Shown piece by piece: positions 60,951 through 64,000 of a stretch of DNA of 64,000 nt (positions are counted from its first letter, which is position 1; every line of letters starts with the position of its first letter). The notes beneath the pieces are model-generated. The model was not told the DNA's origin. It saw only the letters and a program-made list of their open reading frames with translations, and did not search any database. This DNA is from Bradyrhizobium manausense (lineage in GTDB: Bacteria; Pseudomonadota; Alphaproteobacteria; Rhizobiales; Xanthobacteraceae), in the NCBI RefSeq assembly GCF_018129685.1, contig NZ_JAFCLG010000001.1, positions 930,001-994,000 on the forward strand. The letters run 5' to 3'. The position numbers and the translations under genes were made by a program.

Positions 60951-63176
60951 ATGGCCGGCGAGATCCATCTGTTCGGCATCCGGCATCACGGGCCGGGATC
61001 GGCGCGTCGGCTGCTGGAGGCGCTTGATGCGCTCAGGCCCGTCGCGGTGCTGATCGAGGGCCCTGCGGATGCATCCGAGCTGCTGCCGATGCTCGCCGCG
61101 CCCGACATGGTGACACCCGTGGCGCTGCTCACCTACGCCGAGGACAATCCGGCGAACGCCAGCTTCTTTCCCTTTGCCGACTATTCGCCGGAATACCAGG
61201 CGGCCTGCTGGGCCGTGCGCCACGGTGCAGCCTTGCGTTTCATCGACCTTCCTGCCTCCGACCGGTTGGGAGCCTCCGCCTCTGACGTCGCCGAGGAAAT
61301 TGCCGCCAGATCGCAAGAGGATCCGGTCAGCCGCGATCCGATCGGCGCGCTCGCGATGGCGGCGGGATATGACGACGGCGAGTCCTGGTGGTCCGACGTC
61401 ATCGAGGAAAATCCTGCAACAGGTCCGGTGTTCGCAGCCGTCGCCGATGCGATGACGGCGCTGCGCGCGGACGAAAAGCCCTTGTCGACCCGGGAGGCCG
61501 CGCGGGAGGCACACATGCGGATCGAGATCGCAAAGGCGGCGAAGGAGTGCGTCGGCGCCGTTGCCGTTGTCTGCGGCGCCTGGCACGTGCCTGGTCTCAC
61601 TGAGCGCCGCAGCCTGGCGGCCGACCGCGAATTGCTCAAGGGCCGGCCGAAGACGAAGATCAAGGCCACCTGGGCACCATGGACCGCGCCGCGCCTGTCG
61701 CGCGCGAGCGGCTATGGCGCAGGTGTGGTCGCGCCCGGCTGGTGCGCGCATCTCTGGGAGACGCGCGAGGGCGACCGCACCGCCATCTGGCTTGCCAAGG
61801 TGAGCCGCGTGCTGCGCGATCGCGGCCATTTCGTTTCGACCGCCTCGGTGATCGAGGCGCAACGTCTCGGCACCGCACTCGCGGCGCTACGCGAGCGGCC
61901 CTCACCCGGATTCGAGGAACTTCGAGAGGCGGCGATCGCGAGCCTGTGCAATGGCGAGCGCGCCATCTGGAACGATGTCGCCGCCGAGCTCCTGGTCGGC
62001 GCGGGCGTTGGATCGATTCCGTCAGCGACGCCGCTGGCACCACTGCTGGAAGATCTGCAGCGCCAGCAGAAGGCGACGCGGCTGAAGCCGGAAGCGCTGG
62101 AGCGGCCGCTGACGCTCGATCTGCGCAGCGAAAGCGGGCTGATGCGCTCGACCCTGCTGCACCGCCTCAACGCGCTCGATGTGCCCTGGGGGCGATTGAC
62201 CGACGCAGGCCGCAGCCGCGGCACGTTTCGCGAGAACTGGCAGTTGCGGTGGGAGCCGGAGTTCGCGGTGCGGCTGGTCGAGAACCTGCTCTATGGCTCG
62301 ACCATCCTGGAAGCCGCCGCCGGCCGCCTGATCGAGGCGATGGGCAAGGAGACAGAGCTCAGCGCGCTGGCAAGCCTCGTGCGCAACGCCATGATCGCGG
62401 ATCTGCCGCGCGCCACCGAATCCGGCATCGCGGCGCTCGAGACCAAGGCAGCCCTTACCAGCGACGGCCAGTCGCTGCTCGACGCGCTACCTCCGATGGC
62501 CGACATCCTGCGTTACGGCGAGGCACGCGCCGGCACGGTCGAACATCTCGCAGCCCTGATGCCGCGGATCGTCGTGCAGGCCGCGCTTGCCCTGCCCTAC
62601 GCCGCACGCAATCTGGATGTCCCGGCAGCAGCCAGGCTGCGCGGTGCGATCCTCGCAGGCGATGCGGCAATCCAGTTGGCGCAACTTGCGGCCGACATCG
62701 TCACCAAATGGAGAGAGGCGCTGACGGCCCTGCTGCACGATGACCAGGCGACCCGACTGATCGCCGGCACCGCGGCGCGGCTGCTCTACGAGGCAGAATT
62801 GCTGGCCGTCGATCACACCGCCGATCTGCTCGCGCGGATGCTGTCGCCAGGTACGCCAGTTGCAGAGGCGGCGGGGTTCTTCGAAGGCTTCTTCGAGGGC
62901 GCAGGCCAGCGACTGATCCACGATGCCGCGTTGCGCGGCGCGGTGGATGGCTGGCTGCTGTCACTCGACGACGAGGCCTTCACCGCCAGCCTGCCGCTGT
63001 TCCGCCGCGTCTTCTCGGCGCTGGACCGCAACGAGCGCAGGCGGCTGATGGACGCGCTGTTTGCGCGGAACGCCGGTGGCGCAAAGGGATATCGACTGAT
63101 CGCAGATGCCACTGCGATCTGGCCGCAGCACGAGGCGCGCGTGATTGCGCTGCTCAACGCCGGAGGCCCCCGATGA
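60951..63176 (+). CDS. DUF5682 family protein (YehM-like)
   Basis: A 741-residue protein. The N-terminal part has IHLFGIRHHGPGSARRLLEAL near residue 5, then VLIEGPAD and RFIDLPASDRLG, a pattern reminiscent of the erythromycin-esterase/ChaN-like fold with conserved histidines. Domain boundaries beyond residue 260 are unclear. It starts 4 bp after MoxR and overlaps the VWA gene by 4 bp. Biochemical role unknown. Confidence 0.8.
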   Translation: MAGEIHLFGIRHHGPGSARRLLEALDALRPVAVLIEGPADASELLPMLAAPDMVTPVALLTYAEDNPANASFFPFADYSPEYQAACWAVRHGAALRFIDLPASDRLGASASDVAEEIAARSQEDPVSRDPIGALAMAAGYDDGESWWSDVIEENPATGPVFAAVADAMTALRADEKPLSTREAAREAHMRIEIAKAAKECVGAVAVVCGAWHVPGLTERRSLAADRELLKGRPKTKIKATWAPWTAPRLSRASGYGAGVVAPGWCAHLWETREGDRTAIWLAKVSRVLRDRGHFVSTASVIEAQRLGTALAALRERPSPGFEELREAAIASLCNGERAIWNDVAAELLVGAGVGSIPSATPLAPLLEDLQRQQKATRLKPEALERPLTLDLRSESGLMRSTLLHRLNALDVPWGRLTDAGRSRGTFRENWQLRWEPEFAVRLVENLLYGSTILEAAAGRLIEAMGKETELSALASLVRNAMIADLPRATESGIAALETKAALTSDGQSLLDALPPMADILRYGEARAGTVEHLAALMPRIVVQAALALPYAARNLDVPAAARLRGAILAGDAAIQLAQLAADIVTKWREALTALLHDDQATRLIAGTAARLLYEAELLAVDHTADLLARMLSPGTPVAEAAGFFEGFFEGAGQRLIHDAALRGAVDGWLLSLDDEAFTASLPLFRRVFSALDRNERRRLMDALFARNAGGAKGYRLIADATAIWPQHEARVIALLNAGGPR

Positions 63177-64000
63177 GCGAGACCGACGAGCGCAGCCGCC
63201 GTTGGACGCTGGCCCTCGGCGTTGAGGCTGAGGATCCAGCAAAGACGGGCACGCTGTCCGACAGCGACCGCCGCATGTCCGAAGCCCTGACGGCGCTCTA
63301 CGGTAATGGCGATGACGCACCGAAGAAGGGCCGCGGCGGTCTCGGGGGCTCGGCACCGCGCGTCGCGAAATGGCTCGGCGATATCAGGGAGTTCTTCCCT
63401 GCCCCCGTGGTGCAGGTGATCCAGAAGGACGCCTTCGAGCGCAAGGGATTGCGCCAGATGCTGCTCGAGCCCGAATTCCTCGCGACCGTTGAAGCCGACG
63501 TGAACCTGATCGCCGACCTCGTCGCGCTGCGTGGTGTCATGCCGGAGAAGACCAAGGACACCGCGCGGATCGTGATCGCCAAGGTGGTAGCCGAACTGAT
63601 GGAGCGGCTCGAGCGGCGCACGGCGGACGCGGTTCGCGGCGCCTTGAACCGCTCGCTGCGGACCAACCGCCCGCGCTTTGCGGACATCGACTGGCCGCGC
63701 ACCATCAGGGCCAATCTGCGCCATTATCAGCCAGAGCATCGCACCGTGGTGCCGGAACGGCTGATCGGCTTCCTGCGCCAGCAACGTCGCATCGTCGATC
63801 TGGAGGAAGTCATCCTGTGCGTCGACCAATCAGGATCGATGGCGTCCTCCGTTGTCTATGCCTCGATCTTCGCCGCGGTGATGGCTTCGCTGCCTGTTGT
63901 TGCGACCAAGCTCGTCTGTTTCGACACCGCGATCGTCGACCTGACCGAGGAACTCGCCGATCCCGTCGAAGTGTTGTTCGGCGTTCAGCTCGGCGGCGGC
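63173..64000 (+). CDS. VWA domain protein (YehP-like), partial
   Basis: The frame is open to the window end, so only 276 residues are visible. After a polar N-terminus (MSETDERSRRWTLALGVEAE) the VWA domain begins with the MIDAS motif LCVDQSGSMASS near residue 215. It is the expected partner of the MoxR ATPase and the fifth gene of the overlapping cluster. The missing 3' part should include the rest of the VWA domain. Confidence 0.88.
   Translation, partial: MSETDERSRRWTLALGVEAEDPAKTGTLSDSDRRMSEALTALYGNGDDAPKKGRGGLGGSAPRVAKWLGDIREFFPAPVVQVIQKDAFERKGLRQMLLEPEFLATVEADVNLIADLVALRGVMPEKTKDTARIVIAKVVAELMERLERRTADAVRGALNRSLRTNRPRFADIDWPRTIRANLRHYQPEHRTVVPERLIGFLRQQRRIVDLEEVILCVDQSGSMASSVVYASIFAAVMASLPVVATKLVCFDTAIVDLTEELADPVEVLFGVQLGGG

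Overview
This 64 kb window is GC-rich, densely coded chromosome from an alphaproteobacterium, most likely Bradyrhizobium or a close relative in the Nitrobacteraceae. That call rests on the core gene block rpsF-rpsR-DUF2232-rplI followed by dnaB and alr, frequent GTG/TTG starts, rhizobial families (PAS_5, NnrU, DUF2232), paralogous branched-chain amino-acid binding proteins, and short dispersed palindromes. No insertion sequence, prophage or CRISPR array was seen.

Layout. 0.1-2 kb: a TetR regulator and fatty acid desaturase with a palindromic operator. 2.1-4.9 kb: ribosomal proteins S6, S18 and L9 with a DUF2232 membrane protein, ending in a strong terminator. 4.9-9.1 kb: thioesterase/TetR pair, a haem-motif protein with a long disordered tail, a cyclopropane fatty acid synthase, and a 39-residue membrane protein behind a perfect CRP-type palindrome. 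9.4-25.6 kb: housekeeping genes (dnaB, alr, xth, radA, cvpA, purF) mixed with small secreted proteins, a binding-protein/GGDEF-EAL pair and an orphan amino-acid binding protein. 25.6-36.6 kb: MFS exporter and der, a YfgM-like protein, acyl-CoA ligase, nnrU, prfC, a guanidinium exporter behind a guanidine-II riboswitch, and Pit phosphate transport with its DUF47 partner. 36.8-41.4 kb: a complete liv ABC operon. 41.8-45.1 kb: small soluble proteins.

45.1-49.1 kb is the most unusual part. About 1.2 kb with almost no coding capacity contains four tandem RNA units. Each has T-arm, acceptor and D-arm elements in circularly permuted order, with the acceptor stem closed into a hairpin, and each is held by a short conserved stem that covaries between units. 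They lie directly upstream of a TROVE/Ro60 gene (rsr) and an RtcB RNA ligase gene. The best reading is a bacterial Y RNA (YrlA-like) array with its Ro protein and a repair ligase. Upstream of the array is a possible attenuator leader.

49.1-56.5 kb holds small regulatory and metabolic operons: ECF sigma factor with DUF2892 and AhpD-like proteins, serine hydrolase, GNAT/Lin0512, a thiamine diphosphate enzyme, and PadR-methyltransferase. 57.1-64.0 kb is a five-gene overlapping operon (SWIM zinc finger, DUF5691, MoxR AAA+ ATPase, DUF5682, VWA protein) resembling the poorly understood E. coli yehLMPQ set; its last gene runs off the window.
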